The notes under the pieces were generated by a model. The model was not told the DNA's origin and did no database searches. It was given only the letters and a program-made list of their open reading frames with translations. 64,000 nt of DNA from Aquimarina spinulae (GTDB taxonomy: Bacteria; Bacteroidota; Bacteroidia; Flavobacteriales; Flavobacteriaceae). The translations under genes and the position numbers were made by a program. Positions 15,236 to 24,857 of the stretch are shown one piece after another. Location of the stretch: the NCBI RefSeq assembly GCF_943373825.1, contig NZ_CALSBP010000002.1, positions 2,221,501 through 2,285,500 on the forward strand, read 5' to 3'. How positions within the stretch are numbered: position 1 is the first letter of the stretch; each line of letters opens with the position of its first letter.

Positions 15236-15363
15236 TTTTCAATTTTTGGCAAATGTACAGGTTTGTTCGATCTTGTTCAATAGTTATATCATTTATCATA
15301 AGATTTTAGTAACAAAAAACACATTTTAGATACTTATCTTTATAGGATATAATAATAAAAATT

Positions 15364-15813
15364 ATGGAGGATCATATACAACAAAAAAGCTGGTTTGCCA
15401 GAAATTGGGGCTGGGCAGTTCCTGTGGGAGGCTGTCTTACTCTAATTGTTTTATTTTTTATTTTTTTAGGCTCTCTGATATTTGGTGTAAGTGAATTAAT
15501 CACTGAATCTACTCCTTATCAGGATGCTCTTGTTAAAGTAAACGAAGATGAATATGTAGTAAATATCCTGGGAGAACCTATAGAGACTAATGGTATAATG
15601 AATGGTAGCCTTTCTTATAAAAATAACACAGGATCTGCAGATATATCAATTCCTATAAAAGGGCCAAAAGGTGAAGCACAATTATATGTTGTAGGTACTA
15701 AACAAAATGACCAATGGACGTACAAAGAAATGTATGTAATCATTGATGAAACCGATGAACAAATTGATTTATTAGGATATAAACAAAATGAATATGACAA
15801 CGAAAACCCATAG
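15364..15813 (+). CDS. Coa1-like small membrane protein
   Basis: This 149-residue protein has one membrane helix at residues 17-42 (VGGCLTLIVLFFIFLGSLIF). A soluble domain (ILGEPIETNGIMNGSLSYKNNTGSADISIPIKGPKG) resembles the cytochrome-oxidase-assembly Coa1 family. The conserved GxPI/G.I..GS and P.KGPKG motifs support this. In bacteria the family's role is not well defined. Its stop overlaps the next gene by 26 bases, so the two are translationally coupled. Confidence 0.7.
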   Translation: MEDHIQQKSWFARNWGWAVPVGGCLTLIVLFFIFLGSLIFGVSELITESTPYQDALVKVNEDEYVVNILGEPIETNGIMNGSLSYKNNTGSADISIPIKGPKGEAQLYVVGTKQNDQWTYKEMYVIIDETDEQIDLLGYKQNEYDNENP

Positions 15814-16816
15814 TAATTTAGTAGTATTCGGAGTACCAGTACTTCTTATTTTGTTAGTGGTTTTGATCACCAAATCACAAATCTTCGCTTCAAATACCGG
15901 TGCATTATCAATTGGGATCACTCTTGATCTACTTTTTACGATACCTATTGTTTATTTTGTATTAATCAAAAAGAAAAATATTCCTAAAACTACTATCGTT
16001 CCTTTTTTTATTCTAGGAATGGTTATCGCTTCTTATATTATTCCGCAAGAACATCAGTCTACACTAAATTGGGCAAAAAACTGGATTTTTCCTTTTGTAG
16101 AGCTGGGTGTAGGTGTTTTTGTATTTTATAAAGTTCGCCAAACCATAAAACGATATAAAGCAAATGCAAAACAAGAGTTAGATTTTTTCTCTGCATTAAA
16201 GGAAACCTGTGGTGAAATTGCACCTGGTAAAATTGCAATATTTCTTACTATGGAGCTTGCGGTATTCTATTATGGATTCGTATCCTGGAAAAAGAGAATC
16301 CTAGCAGAAAATGAATTTACCTATCATAAAAATAGCGGAACCATTTCTTTATTAGCGGCACTTATCATAATCATTGGTGTCGAAACCTATGTGCTACATG
16401 TTCTTTTATTAAAATGGAGCGTAATTGCGGCCTGGATTGCAAGTATATTAAGTGTATACTCTAGTATCCAGATCTTTGGTTTTTTAAAATCTATTATTAA
16501 AAGACCCACCACCATAGAAGGTGATATTTTACATCTACGTTATGGTATCCTTAGTGAAACTACAATAGACATTAACAATATTGCATCTATCGAAATTACA
16601 AACAAAGAAATCGAAATCGATACTAAGACTATCAAATTATCTCCACTTGGCGAGTTAGAAAATCATAATATGCTAATCACTTTGAAAAAAGAAAATATGT
16701 TTTCTGGACTTTATGGAATGAAAAAGACATATACAACGATAGCATTTTTCATTGACGATAAAGAGAGGTTAAAAAAAATGTTAGAAAGCAATATCTTACA
16801 TTCCACAAGCAAATAA
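15788..16816 (+). CDS. Uncharacterised multi-pass membrane protein
   Basis: This 342-residue protein has about six to seven membrane helices in residues 10-240 and a soluble C-terminal domain (about 245-342). That domain has a PH-like beta pattern (GDILHLRYGILSETTIDINNIASIEIT). No catalytic motif is recognised. It overlaps the Coa1-like gene by 26 bases and is surely co-transcribed with it. The start MNMTTKTHS contains two possible ATGs. Function unknown. Confidence 0.7.
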   Translation: MNMTTKTHSNLVVFGVPVLLILLVVLITKSQIFASNTGALSIGITLDLLFTIPIVYFVLIKKKNIPKTTIVPFFILGMVIASYIIPQEHQSTLNWAKNWIFPFVELGVGVFVFYKVRQTIKRYKANAKQELDFFSALKETCGEIAPGKIAIFLTMELAVFYYGFVSWKKRILAENEFTYHKNSGTISLLAALIIIIGVETYVLHVLLLKWSVIAAWIASILSVYSSIQIFGFLKSIIKRPTTIEGDILHLRYGILSETTIDINNIASIEITNKEIEIDTKTIKLSPLGELENHNMLITLKKENMFSGLYGMKKTYTTIAFFIDDKERLKKMLESNILHSTSK

Positions 16817-16846
16817 ATCATCTATTTTTTATCTACTCTGTCTCAA

Positions 16847-17410
16847 TCATTTTATCAATTTTAGAGATTCTAAAACACTAGTATATACAGACATATATTG
16901 CTTGTTATTTACATCAGATCCTTGTAAACTTAAGGAATATTTATAATTACCAATTACAGTAAATATTGTGTGACATGTGCCGTAGTCAGTTGGGTAGGTA
17001 ATCCAGCATGCTCTATTCCCCAATAGTTCGGTTTCTTTTTTAATAGTTATTTTAAAAAGAGGTAACCCTGTAATTTCGTGAAATTCAATCCATAAATTAA
17101 CAAAATCTTTCATTTCTTGTTCTAATGTTTTTGTTTGGCCTCCTAAGTTTTCAATTTCAAATGCGATAACAACAAACTCTTTTGAAAATTTATCTCTATT
17201 ATTTTTTTCATATTCTGGACTATACAGGTATATAAAATTGATAGATTTATTCGAACCTTCATATATAGAATTTGTTTCAAGTAACCAATCTTTTGGGTTT
17301 TTAAATTCGATATTGAAATCTGGAATTTCATGTTTTTTATACTCTTGAGCAATCGTATTTTGTGATACCGCAATAAATGTTATTAGTATATATAACTTAA
17401 TATAATCCAT
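16847..17410 (-). CDS. Exported hypothetical protein
   Basis: This 187-residue protein has an N-terminal signal peptide (LYILITFIAVSQNTIAQ) and is therefore probably periplasmic. The mature part begins with an IPDFNIEFKNPKDWLLE region followed by beta-rich sequence and ends TSVLESLKLIK. This resembles PsbP-like or DUF1795-type proteins often found in Bacteroidota, but the match is weak. Start ATG at 17410. A possible small upstream gene overlaps its start by 28 bases. Confidence 0.65.
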   Translation of the reverse strand: MDYIKLYILITFIAVSQNTIAQEYKKHEIPDFNIEFKNPKDWLLETNSIYEGSNKSINFIYLYSPEYEKNNRDKFSKEFVVIAFEIENLGGQTKTLEQEMKDFVNLWIEFHEITGLPLFKITIKKETELLGNRACWITYPTDYGTCHTIFTVIGNYKYSLSLQGSDVNNKQYMSVYTSVLESLKLIK

Positions 17411-17592
17411 TTATTTTTTTGTATTAAAGTTTTCCTTCCCTTTAATTGTTTGTGCTGAGTTTCGGCAAGGACAATTTCATTAGAATTTGAAATTTTGTTT
17501 AGCGTAGTTTCAAAACTAAGAATAGTGTTTATGTTTTTACACCCTGAAAACAGGGTTATTGTACCAAGTATGGATAACAAAAGGATGTACAA
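17383..17592 (-). CDS. Possible small lipoprotein
   Basis: This 69-residue frame can only start at TTG. It begins with a hydrophobic stretch ending in TLFSGC, which looks like a lipobox, followed by polar sequence. It overlaps the start of the exported protein downstream by 28 bases. No homology is recognised. It may be a real small lipoprotein, or the 5' remains of a longer gene. Confidence 0.3.
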   Translation of the reverse strand: MYILLLSILGTITLFSGCKNINTILSFETTLNKISNSNEIVLAETQHKQLKGRKTLIQKNKWIILSYIY

Positions 17593-17647
17593 CTATAAAA
17601 ACTAAAGGAATTCTTTAATTTTAATAATAGGTTTAACAATTCAATAT

Positions 17648-18913
17648 CTAAACACTCTCTAATAACTCGACAATAGTAGCATACACTTTCTGTAACTGTT
17701 CCTGGGTAATTACATACGGGGGCAGAACATATACTGTACTTCCTAGTGGTCTTAATGCTACACCATTTTTCATGAAATGGTCAAATATCTCATATCGTTT
17801 TTTACCATAACGATCCATCTCGATATCCAGATCCAGAGCGTAAATCACTCCTGTCTGCCTGGTTCTTTTAACTTTTGGGTGGTTTTTGATTTTAGTATCA
17901 AAATCCTTGTGAGACATTGTTATTCTGTTAATACTATTTTGGATTTCTTCACTTTCTAACAGCTCTATCGCCGCAAGGGCTACTGAACAAGCGATAGGAT
18001 TGGCAGAATAGGTATGCGCATGAAAAAAAGCTTTACCAATAGAATCATCAAGAAAGGCATCATAGATTTCCTGGGTACAGCTTGTTACTGCCATAGGTAC
18101 GAATCCTGCTGTTAAAGATTTAGACATCGAAATAATATCTGGTTTGGTTTCTATATGATCAGAAGCAAATGTTTTTCCGGTTTTTCCAAAACCTGTCATT
18201 ACCTCATCTGCAATGGTAATAATAGTATTGTCTTTACAGATAGTAAGAATTTGATCCAGATATCTCGCTTCGTACATATGCATTGCATTGGCTCCCTGTA
18301 CCAGTGGCTCATATATAAAAGCAGCTACTTCATGAGTTGCAATACATTCTTGTAATTCTTTTATAACACTATCAATATTTTCAAAATTTGGAGTAGGAAT
18401 ACGTTTAACATTTATAAAAAAATCTTCAAAAGGGCCATTATAAACCGATAATCCCGAGGCAGACATCGCTCCAAAAGTATCCCCATGAAAACCATCTTCA
18501 AAAGCGATAATTGTGTTTCTTTTTTCACCTCTATTAAAATGGTATTGTAGTGCCATTTTAATTCCTACTTCATTGGCAGTAGAACCATTATCTGAAAAGA
18601 ATATCTTTTCCTGATTATCTGGTAATATTTTGATTAATTCTTCAGATAATTTTATAGCAGGCTCATGTGTAAAACCTGCAAATACAATCTGATCCAGCTG
18701 CTGCATCTGATGTTTCACTTTCCCTAAAATATAATCATTGCAATGACCATACATAGCAGTATACCAGGATGCAATCCCATCAATATATATATTCTCATCT
18801 TCATCATAAAGCAAAGCTCCTTTTGCTTTTATAATTGGTAATGCTTCGGGATGTATTTTATGCTGGGTGAGTGGATGCCAAAGATGTTTTTTATCTCTTT
18901 CTTTTAAAGTCAT
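17648..18913 (-). CDS. bioA: Adenosylmethionine-8-amino-7-oxononanoate aminotransferase
   Basis: This 421-residue PLP enzyme of aminotransferase class III converts KAPA to DAPA with S-adenosylmethionine as amino donor. Motifs: HLWHPLTQ near the N-terminus, FFSDNGSTANEVGIKMA, IADEVMTGFGKTGK, and the PLP lysine in SMSKSLTAGF. Family length is normal. It is the last gene of the bioF-bioD-bioA run. A perfect 18-bp palindrome separates it from bioD (42-base gap). Confidence 0.96.
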   Translation of the reverse strand: MTLKERDKKHLWHPLTQHKIHPEALPIIKAKGALLYDEDENIYIDGIASWYTAMYGHCNDYILGKVKHQMQQLDQIVFAGFTHEPAIKLSEELIKILPDNQEKIFFSDNGSTANEVGIKMALQYHFNRGEKRNTIIAFEDGFHGDTFGAMSASGLSVYNGPFEDFFINVKRIPTPNFENIDSVIKELQECIATHEVAAFIYEPLVQGANAMHMYEARYLDQILTICKDNTIITIADEVMTGFGKTGKTFASDHIETKPDIISMSKSLTAGFVPMAVTSCTQEIYDAFLDDSIGKAFFHAHTYSANPIACSVALAAIELLESEEIQNSINRITMSHKDFDTKIKNHPKVKRTRQTGVIYALDLDIEMDRYGKKRYEIFDHFMKNGVALRPLGSTVYVLPPYVITQEQLQKVYATIVELLESV

Positions 18914-18920
18914 ATAGGTG

Positions 18921-18938
18921 TCGCTTCCGCGGAAGCGA
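18921..18938. repeat. Perfect 18-bp GC-rich palindrome
   Basis: TCGCTTCCGCGGAAGCGA is fully self-complementary and stands out in an AT-rich background. It lies between bioD and bioA inside the operon. Short GC-rich palindromes of this kind are often dispersed in flavobacterial genomes. It could also form an mRNA hairpin between the two genes. Confidence 0.65.
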
Positions 18939-18955
18939 ATATTTTTTAGTGAATA

Positions 18956-19576
18956 TTAAAGTGATTTTAATTGATCTCTAAACAGTTCTGCATATTCTGA
19001 AACTACCATTTTATCAAAATAAGGTTCATTGCCAATTCTTCCTATAACTGAGGCTCCTGTCATTTTTTTTATGATACTTTCGGTAGTTTTATGTGCTGCC
19101 CCATTAAAAATAATAGACACGTTAAATCCTTTTTCTTTTAAAATCTGGATGGTCATTAAGGTATGATTAATACTTCCTAAATAATGCCTAGAAACTACGA
19201 TAACGTGGTAATCAGAGTGTATTAGATCCAGGATTGTATTGTTATCATTTAATGGCACCAATAATCCTCCGGCACCTTCAATAACCAAATCATTATTGGT
19301 TTTGGGGAGTGTTATTTTATTGATTTCAATAGAAACCTGATCAATTTCTGCTGCAGCATGCGGGCTCATCGGGGTTTTTAAGGCATAGCTATTGCTGTGA
19401 AACTTAGATTTCGAATTAGACACCAATTCTTGTACTTTATCGGTATCCGAATATTCTAAATCTCCTGCCTGTATTGGTTTAAAGTAATCAGCCTGCAGTG
19501 CCTCGACCACAATTGCCGAGGTTATAGTTTTACCTACTTCTGTACCTATCCCTGTAACGAATATCTTTTTATTCAT
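18956..19576 (-). CDS. bioD: Dethiobiotin synthetase
   Basis: This 206-residue protein closes the ureido ring of DAPA using CO2 and ATP to give dethiobiotin. Nucleotide-binding loop GIGTEVGKT lies at residues 10-18. The EGAGGLLVPL motif and FKPIQAG segment are diagnostic. Start ATG overlaps the stop of the DUF2007 gene as ATGA, a sign of translational coupling in the operon. Confidence 0.95.
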   Translation of the reverse strand: MNKKIFVTGIGTEVGKTITSAIVVEALQADYFKPIQAGDLEYSDTDKVQELVSNSKSKFHSNSYALKTPMSPHAAAEIDQVSIEINKITLPKTNNDLVIEGAGGLLVPLNDNNTILDLIHSDYHVIVVSRHYLGSINHTLMTIQILKEKGFNVSIIFNGAAHKTTESIIKKMTGASVIGRIGNEPYFDKMVVSEYAELFRDQLKSL

Positions 19577-19974
19577 TTTAAGTAAAATATGTGATTACAG
19601 TTCTCACATCTATATTTTGTTTTTTGATTAATTGGTAACATAAACAATAGAAGAAGAACTAAACTTTTAATGCTATCGATTGTTGAATCCAGAACTATTT
19701 TTTCTCCATTACATTTTGGGCAACAAATAGATTCTCCCTGATCATCTATAGCATATTCTTGTATACTTTCTATAATCTGCAGTGCTTTCTGTTCGTCTTC
19801 TGCTTTTACTCTCAATTTAACGCCTCCGATGGCGTTACTAACCAAAGGATCTGTATCAATAGTATGCATATCCATAGTAAAAACCTGGATTCCTTCTGAT
19901 TCTATTCTTCCTTTGATGATCAATGCTTCTGCCGAATATTGAAAAACAGCGACAGTTTTAAATGTTTCGCTCAT
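19573..19974 (-). CDS. DUF2007-type protein with zinc ribbon
   Basis: This 133-residue protein starts at ATG 19974, which overlaps the bioF stop as ATGA; an ATG two codons upstream (19980) is the alternative. Residues 5-80 match the DUF2007 (putative signal-transducing) fold: VAVFQYSAEALIIKGRIESEGI and GGVKLRVKAEDEQKAL. Then come CPKC and, after a hydrophobic helix (LVLLLLFMLP), CENC. The four cysteines form a probable zinc ribbon split by the helix. It is embedded between bioF and bioD, so it is co-expressed with biotin genes. Its role is unknown. Confidence 0.8.
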   Translation of the reverse strand: MSETFKTVAVFQYSAEALIIKGRIESEGIQVFTMDMHTIDTDPLVSNAIGGVKLRVKAEDEQKALQIIESIQEYAIDDQGESICCPKCNGEKIVLDSTIDSIKSLVLLLLFMLPINQKTKYRCENCNHIFYLK

Positions 19975-21119
19975 ATGCATACAAAAGTAGCAAGTAGTTC
20001 TAAGACTTCCGAGATTTCTTCTTTAGAATTATAAGAATGTAAACAAAAGCGCAATCGTTCTTTACCTTGTGACACGGTAGGTGACAAAATTGGCTTGACA
20101 TCAAATCCTTTTTTCTGGATCTCGTTTGCTACTTTTTTTACGTTTTCATTACCCGAAATAATACAGCAATGTATTGCAGAATCACTTTTAATAAATCTTG
20201 ATGTTAGATGTTTGGATTCAAGCTCTTGGGTAAAAAAAGTAATATTTTCGATAAGTTTTTTAATTTCAGGTGTACGTTGAAGTTCTTCATACGCCATTTG
20301 GATTGTTGCGATAGAGTGTGGTGGTAATCCGGTGGTGTATATAAAACTCCTACAAAAGTTGACTAAGTATGTTTTTAGATCCTTTGATCCTAAAATAACC
20401 GCTCCATGGCAACCCAAAGCCTTACCAAAGGTATTGATCCTTGCAAAAACCTGATTTTCTACTCCTAATTTCTGAAGTAGCCCCACACCATAATCACCAA
20501 ATACGCCAGTCGCATGCGCTTCATCTACAATAAGGTGATAATTATATTTTTGGCAAAATGCTATTAAAGATTTTAAGTCTGGACAATCTCCATCCATCGA
20601 AAAAACCGACTCTGTAACGATATATATTTCTTGATCACTTCTCTCTTTTTGATTTCGCTCAATCTGAAACTTTAGATCTTCTATATCGTTGTGTTTAAAC
20701 TTATATGATTTTGCATTACTCATCTGCATCCCATCTCTAATGGAGGCGTGTATTAGTTCATCATAAAAAATAATATCTCCTCGTTGAGGTACAGAAGAAA
20801 AAAAGCCAACATTAGCATCATATCCAGAATTAAAAATCAAAGCTTCTTCAGAGTTATGAAAATCTGCAAGCATTTTTTCTGCTTCTACATATAATTTATG
20901 ATTTCCAGAAAGCAAACGAGAACCTGTCGCTCCGTTTTTTTGTATTGTTTTTTCAATCAATAATCGATGTGTCCCATTAAAAATTTCCTTTGATGATGTA
21001 AACCCCAGGTAATCATTAGACGAGAAATCGATGAGAATCTTTTGTTCAGAGAGTTTACGAAGAGCATTACTCTTTTCTCTATTCTTAAATTTTTTATGAA
21101 GCTTTTCTGGAAATAGCAT
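19971..21119 (-). CDS. bioF: 8-amino-7-oxononanoate synthase
   Basis: This 382-residue PLP-dependent alpha-oxoamine synthase joins pimeloyl-ACP/CoA and alanine to make KAPA, the first ring-forming step of biotin synthesis. Motifs: IDFSSNDYLGF, GATGSRLLSGNHKLY, IVDEAHATGVFGDYG and the PLP lysine in NTFGKALGCHG. It is the first gene of the bioF-DUF2007-bioD-bioA operon. A TATTTTTG box at 21135-21128, with a TTG 16 bases upstream of it, may be its promoter. Confidence 0.95.
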   Translation of the reverse strand: MLFPEKLHKKFKNREKSNALRKLSEQKILIDFSSNDYLGFTSSKEIFNGTHRLLIEKTIQKNGATGSRLLSGNHKLYVEAEKMLADFHNSEEALIFNSGYDANVGFFSSVPQRGDIIFYDELIHASIRDGMQMSNAKSYKFKHNDIEDLKFQIERNQKERSDQEIYIVTESVFSMDGDCPDLKSLIAFCQKYNYHLIVDEAHATGVFGDYGVGLLQKLGVENQVFARINTFGKALGCHGAVILGSKDLKTYLVNFCRSFIYTTGLPPHSIATIQMAYEELQRTPEIKKLIENITFFTQELESKHLTSRFIKSDSAIHCCIISGNENVKKVANEIQKKGFDVKPILSPTVSQGKERLRFCLHSYNSKEEISEVLELLATFVCI

Positions 21120-21180
21120 AATAATTTCAAAAATAAAACAAATACTTCTTACAAGCAGTCAGGTTTTTAATGAATACTAA

Positions 21181-21477
21181 TTTGACTATAAAACTACTGT
21201 TTTATTCATTCTGTTTTGGCTTAATATAATATCTCATGAAACTTCTATAGTATTTGAATACATATCAACTACAGTTGGGGTGAATCTTGAAGAAGATAAG
21301 TTTCCTCAATTGATAGTTTTCGTAGGTTGTTGGCTTATTTCTAATCTGAAAAATGAAAATGATTATATGTTTGTAAGACGTATAGTATCAACAGGTTTTG
21401 ATTTTATTGATTTTGAATTGGCTGGTAGAGAAATTTTGACTAATGAATATCCTGATCATAAAGATATAATGAAGTGA
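21181..21477 (+). pseudogene. Short ORF, possibly frameshifted, unknown
   Basis: The frame is open from 21181 and reads ...FDYKTTVLFILFWLNIISHE, then VGVNLEEDKFPQLIVFVGCW and onward to KDIMK. It has no ATG near its beginning; a GTG at 21280 would give 65 residues. In another frame an ATG at 21170 opens MNTNLTIKLLLFYSFCFGLI and stops at once. A single frameshift would join the two into an exported protein of about 100 residues. It is either a broken gene or not coding; no family recognised. Confidence 0.25.
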
Positions 21478-21525
21478 TTTAAACTTTTTAATAACGAATT
21501 GAAAAAAAATTAAATCACTTCATTA
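21467..21525. terminator. Long inverted repeat between convergent genes
   Basis: A perfect 16-bp inverted repeat (TAATGAAGTGATTTAA at 21467-21482 and its complement at 21510-21525) encloses 27 bases. It spans the stop of the short ORF and lies 54 bases beyond the end of the tricorn-like gene. It may act as a terminator or mRNA 3' stabiliser for either strand. Confidence 0.5.
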
Positions 21526-21578
21526 AGAAAATTCACCAGAAACTAAAAACACCTAATTATTAAGCATTTGTTCTATGT

Positions 21579-24500
21579 TTAATTACGTGCTCTTTTAGGG
21601 TAAGGAGGTCGTACTTGCTTTTTAGGAGGATTGTTTTGTAACTCCTTTAATACTATTTCAATTGCTTTTTCTAGTTGAGGGTCATTTCCTTTAATAACTT
21701 CTGAAGGTAATTGCTCAACTTCAATATCTGGAGCGACTCCCACATTTTCTACTATAAACCCATCTTCTGTCCAGATGGCAACATTAGGAGCAGTTACACT
21801 AGCGCCATCAATAAATTCTGGAAATCCTAATATCCCAACTAAACCTCCCCAGGTTCGCTTACCGACAAGTTGGCCTACCTTAAATTTTCTGAACATCCAA
21901 GGCAACATATCACCTCCAGATCCTGCAGTTTCATCAATAAGCATGACTTTAGGGCCTTGAATAGAAGCGCTTGGAGTTTTCAGATCTTTACCATATCTAA
22001 AATTCCAATGAGATTGATATGGGTTTAATAATAAATTAATATAATAGTCAGCTATCTGACCTCCACCATTGAATCGTTCGTCGATAATGATAGCTTTTTT
22101 ATTGGCTTGAGGAAAAAAGTATCTTTTAAAATATTCATGTCCAGCTGTTGCTGTATTTGGCACATATACATAGGCAACCTGTCCATTAGTGGCTTCGTGA
22201 ACTTTTTTTAGATTACCCTCAACCCAATCCCGATTTCTTAATCTGTATTCGCTTGTTATTGGGGTTGTTTTAATCACTCTAGAGTCTTTATTGTCTGAGT
22301 TTGGCCCTACAGTTAGCTCAATTATTTTGTCTGCTGTGTTTTCAAAAAAGCTAAATAAATTATCATTACTATTTATATTCTTTCCGTTTACAGCTAGTAA
22401 ATAATCTCCTTCTTTAACTTGAACACCAGGTTCTGTTAAAGGAGATCTAAGTTCTGGATTCCAGTTGAGGCCGCCATATATTTTTTTAAATCGATATCTG
22501 TTATTGACAATTTCATAATCTGCTCCCAGAAGTCCCCCAGGTATTTGTTTAGGGATATTCAATCGATCTCCTCTTCCTTGTAGACGATGGTGTCCTACAG
22601 ATAATTCACTACACATCCATTGGATTACTCGATTTAAATCATTTCTAGAAGACAAATGTGGTAAAAACTGTGAGTATTTCTCTTTCATGCCTTTCCAGTC
22701 TGATCCGTGCATGCCTGGATCATAGAAATAATCTCTATTGATTCGCCATGCTTCCTCAAAAATGTTCTCCCATTCCTTAGTAGGGTTTATTTTTACCTGA
22801 ATATCATTGATGTTTAAAACACCTTTGCCATTTTTTGGTTTTTTGCCAGTTTCGGCAACCCCCCATTTATTACCTTTATTGTAAAGCATTTTTTTACCAT
22901 CAGAAGAAATTACGTAATTATCTAATTCCATAACTTCTTCATCTTTTCTTTCTTTTAGGTCATATTGATGTAGTTTTGAGGGCTCTTCAGAATCATTATT
23001 ATTAAATGATATGTATAATATTTTATCATCTTCTCCTGAATTTAAATCATAATAATTTCCGCCTTTTATAGGGAGATCAATAATTCTATTTTGAATTCCA
23101 TCAATATCTATCTGTAAAGGTTCTTTAGGATTGTTCTTTTCTTTTTCTGAGTCTTTTTTATCTTTAGTAGATTCTTCTTTCTCATCTTTTTTTGGTTTTT
23201 CTTCATCACTTTCTTTTGCAAATGGCGAGATGATATCTTTTTTCAGCGTTGCTAAATAAATTGAATTCGTCAGAGACATATCTTGGTTTGATTGATCAAA
23301 CCAGTTAACTACAGGGCCGGCATCTGTTGAAGCGAAAAAATACAAGTATTTCCCACCGGGATCAAAAACAGGGTTACTGGCATTACTTAATCCATCAGAT
23401 ACTGGATAAGATTTAGAATCTTTAATGGAATAAAGGAATACTTGTTCGAAATTACTGTCAATTATTTTAGAGTATACAATCCAATTAGAGTCTGAAGACC
23501 AATCTCCAAATAGATTTCTGAATGCGCCGGGAAAATAGTATTCGTCATTAGCTATTTTAGTAATTTTTTTTGAGGCGATATCTAAAATGTATAGGTTTCG
23601 GCCATTATCTGAAAAACTAATTTTTTTACTATCAGGTGACCAAGTAGTATGCGCATAAAACCCTGTTCCTGATAATTTATATTTCTTAGGTTCTCCTTTT
23701 CCATCTTGAGGTTTGATATATAACTCATATTCACCAGAAGCATCAGAGAAATATGCGATTTGTTTACCATCAGGTGACCAAGCTGGATATTTTTCATGAT
23801 CACCGGGACTTAATGTAATATTTCTAGAGTTTCCTTTATTTTCAGGTACAGTAATGATTTCGCCTCTATAATCAAATACGACTCTTTTTCCTGAAGGTGA
23901 TATATCTGCAGAACGAATATATCTATTTCCTTTAATGTAGCGTTCACGTAGCTCTAATAAATCTGTAGCAATACCGATCTTTAGCTTGGTTGATTTTTGT
24001 TGTACAATATTATATAAATGAAGATACCCCGCTTGTTCAAAAATAATTTTATCAGAACCAAGTTTAGCATTTGTTATTGGGAAATCATTAAATTGTGTAA
24101 GTTGATTTATTGCTTTAGATGTGGTATTATAGGAAAATAGATTAAACTCTCCATTTCTATCGCTTAAGAAAAATACTCTATCTCCTTTCCACATAGGTTG
24201 CACATCATTGCTACCTCCTTTTGGTTGAGGAATCTTAACAATAGATTTATCATTGAAAGAGAATAACCAAATATTGGCAGTTGTTCCTCCACGGTAATTT
24301 TTCCATTGATGAAACCGCCCACGAATTGGGGTATAAGCCATATTTTTACCGTCTGGAGAATATGTTGCATGCCAAGCATTAGGAATCTCTAATTCTTTAG
24401 GAAAACCACCATCAATAGAAACTTGATACAATTTTGAGTACCTATTGGTATGAACTGCTCTTTGTGAATTGAATAAAACTGATTTTCCATCAGGAGAAAA

Positions 24501-24857
24501 ACCAAGCGTAAAATCTCGAACAGGATGCCAAGTAAGCCTTTTTGGTATCCCTCCATTTGTTGGAATGATAAAAACATCTATGTTACCATCATATTCAGCG
24601 CTGAATGCTATAGATTGCCCATCAGGAGAAAAGACAGGATTGGATTCAATACCTTTATCTATGGTAAGTCTTTTTGGTTCTGATCCATCTAAATTGGCAA
24701 CCCACAAATCATCTGCATATATAAATGCAATATGATTTTTTCCTATGGCAGGCTGCATCATCATTCTTGTATCTATTGGATCGATAGAGAATAATTGAAA
24801 TGGAATAAAAAATAAAATAAATAGAATAAAAGTAAGTGCCGAATTTAGTTTTTTCAT
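21579..24857 (-). CDS. Tricorn-like S41 protease with WD40-type propeller
   Basis: This 1092-residue exported protein has a signal peptide at residues 1-25. Residues about 30-550 contain PD40 beta-propeller repeats (SPDGQSIAFSAEYDGN, FSPDGKSVLF, SPSGKRVVFDYRGE, WSPDGKQIAYFSD). A highly charged linker (about 555-600, Lys/Glu/Asp-rich) is followed by a tricorn C1-like domain (EEAWRINRDYFYD), a PDZ domain (VKEGDYLLAVNGK) and an S41 domain. The catalytic Ser is near 980 (TAGSGGDMLPW). Such proteins degrade peptides outside the cytoplasm. Family assignment is firm; substrate unknown. Confidence 0.93.
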   Translation of the reverse strand: MKKLNSALTFILFILFFIPFQLFSIDPIDTRMMMQPAIGKNHIAFIYADDLWVANLDGSEPKRLTIDKGIESNPVFSPDGQSIAFSAEYDGNIDVFIIPTNGGIPKRLTWHPVRDFTLGFSPDGKSVLFNSQRAVHTNRYSKLYQVSIDGGFPKELEIPNAWHATYSPDGKNMAYTPIRGRFHQWKNYRGGTTANIWLFSFNDKSIVKIPQPKGGSNDVQPMWKGDRVFFLSDRNGEFNLFSYNTTSKAINQLTQFNDFPITNAKLGSDKIIFEQAGYLHLYNIVQQKSTKLKIGIATDLLELRERYIKGNRYIRSADISPSGKRVVFDYRGEIITVPENKGNSRNITLSPGDHEKYPAWSPDGKQIAYFSDASGEYELYIKPQDGKGEPKKYKLSGTGFYAHTTWSPDSKKISFSDNGRNLYILDIASKKITKIANDEYYFPGAFRNLFGDWSSDSNWIVYSKIIDSNFEQVFLYSIKDSKSYPVSDGLSNASNPVFDPGGKYLYFFASTDAGPVVNWFDQSNQDMSLTNSIYLATLKKDIISPFAKESDEEKPKKDEKEESTKDKKDSEKEKNNPKEPLQIDIDGIQNRIIDLPIKGGNYYDLNSGEDDKILYISFNNNDSEEPSKLHQYDLKERKDEEVMELDNYVISSDGKKMLYNKGNKWGVAETGKKPKNGKGVLNINDIQVKINPTKEWENIFEEAWRINRDYFYDPGMHGSDWKGMKEKYSQFLPHLSSRNDLNRVIQWMCSELSVGHHRLQGRGDRLNIPKQIPGGLLGADYEIVNNRYRFKKIYGGLNWNPELRSPLTEPGVQVKEGDYLLAVNGKNINSNDNLFSFFENTADKIIELTVGPNSDNKDSRVIKTTPITSEYRLRNRDWVEGNLKKVHEATNGQVAYVYVPNTATAGHEYFKRYFFPQANKKAIIIDERFNGGGQIADYYINLLLNPYQSHWNFRYGKDLKTPSASIQGPKVMLIDETAGSGGDMLPWMFRKFKVGQLVGKRTWGGLVGILGFPEFIDGASVTAPNVAIWTEDGFIVENVGVAPDIEVEQLPSEVIKGNDPQLEKAIEIVLKELQNNPPKKQVRPPYPKRARN

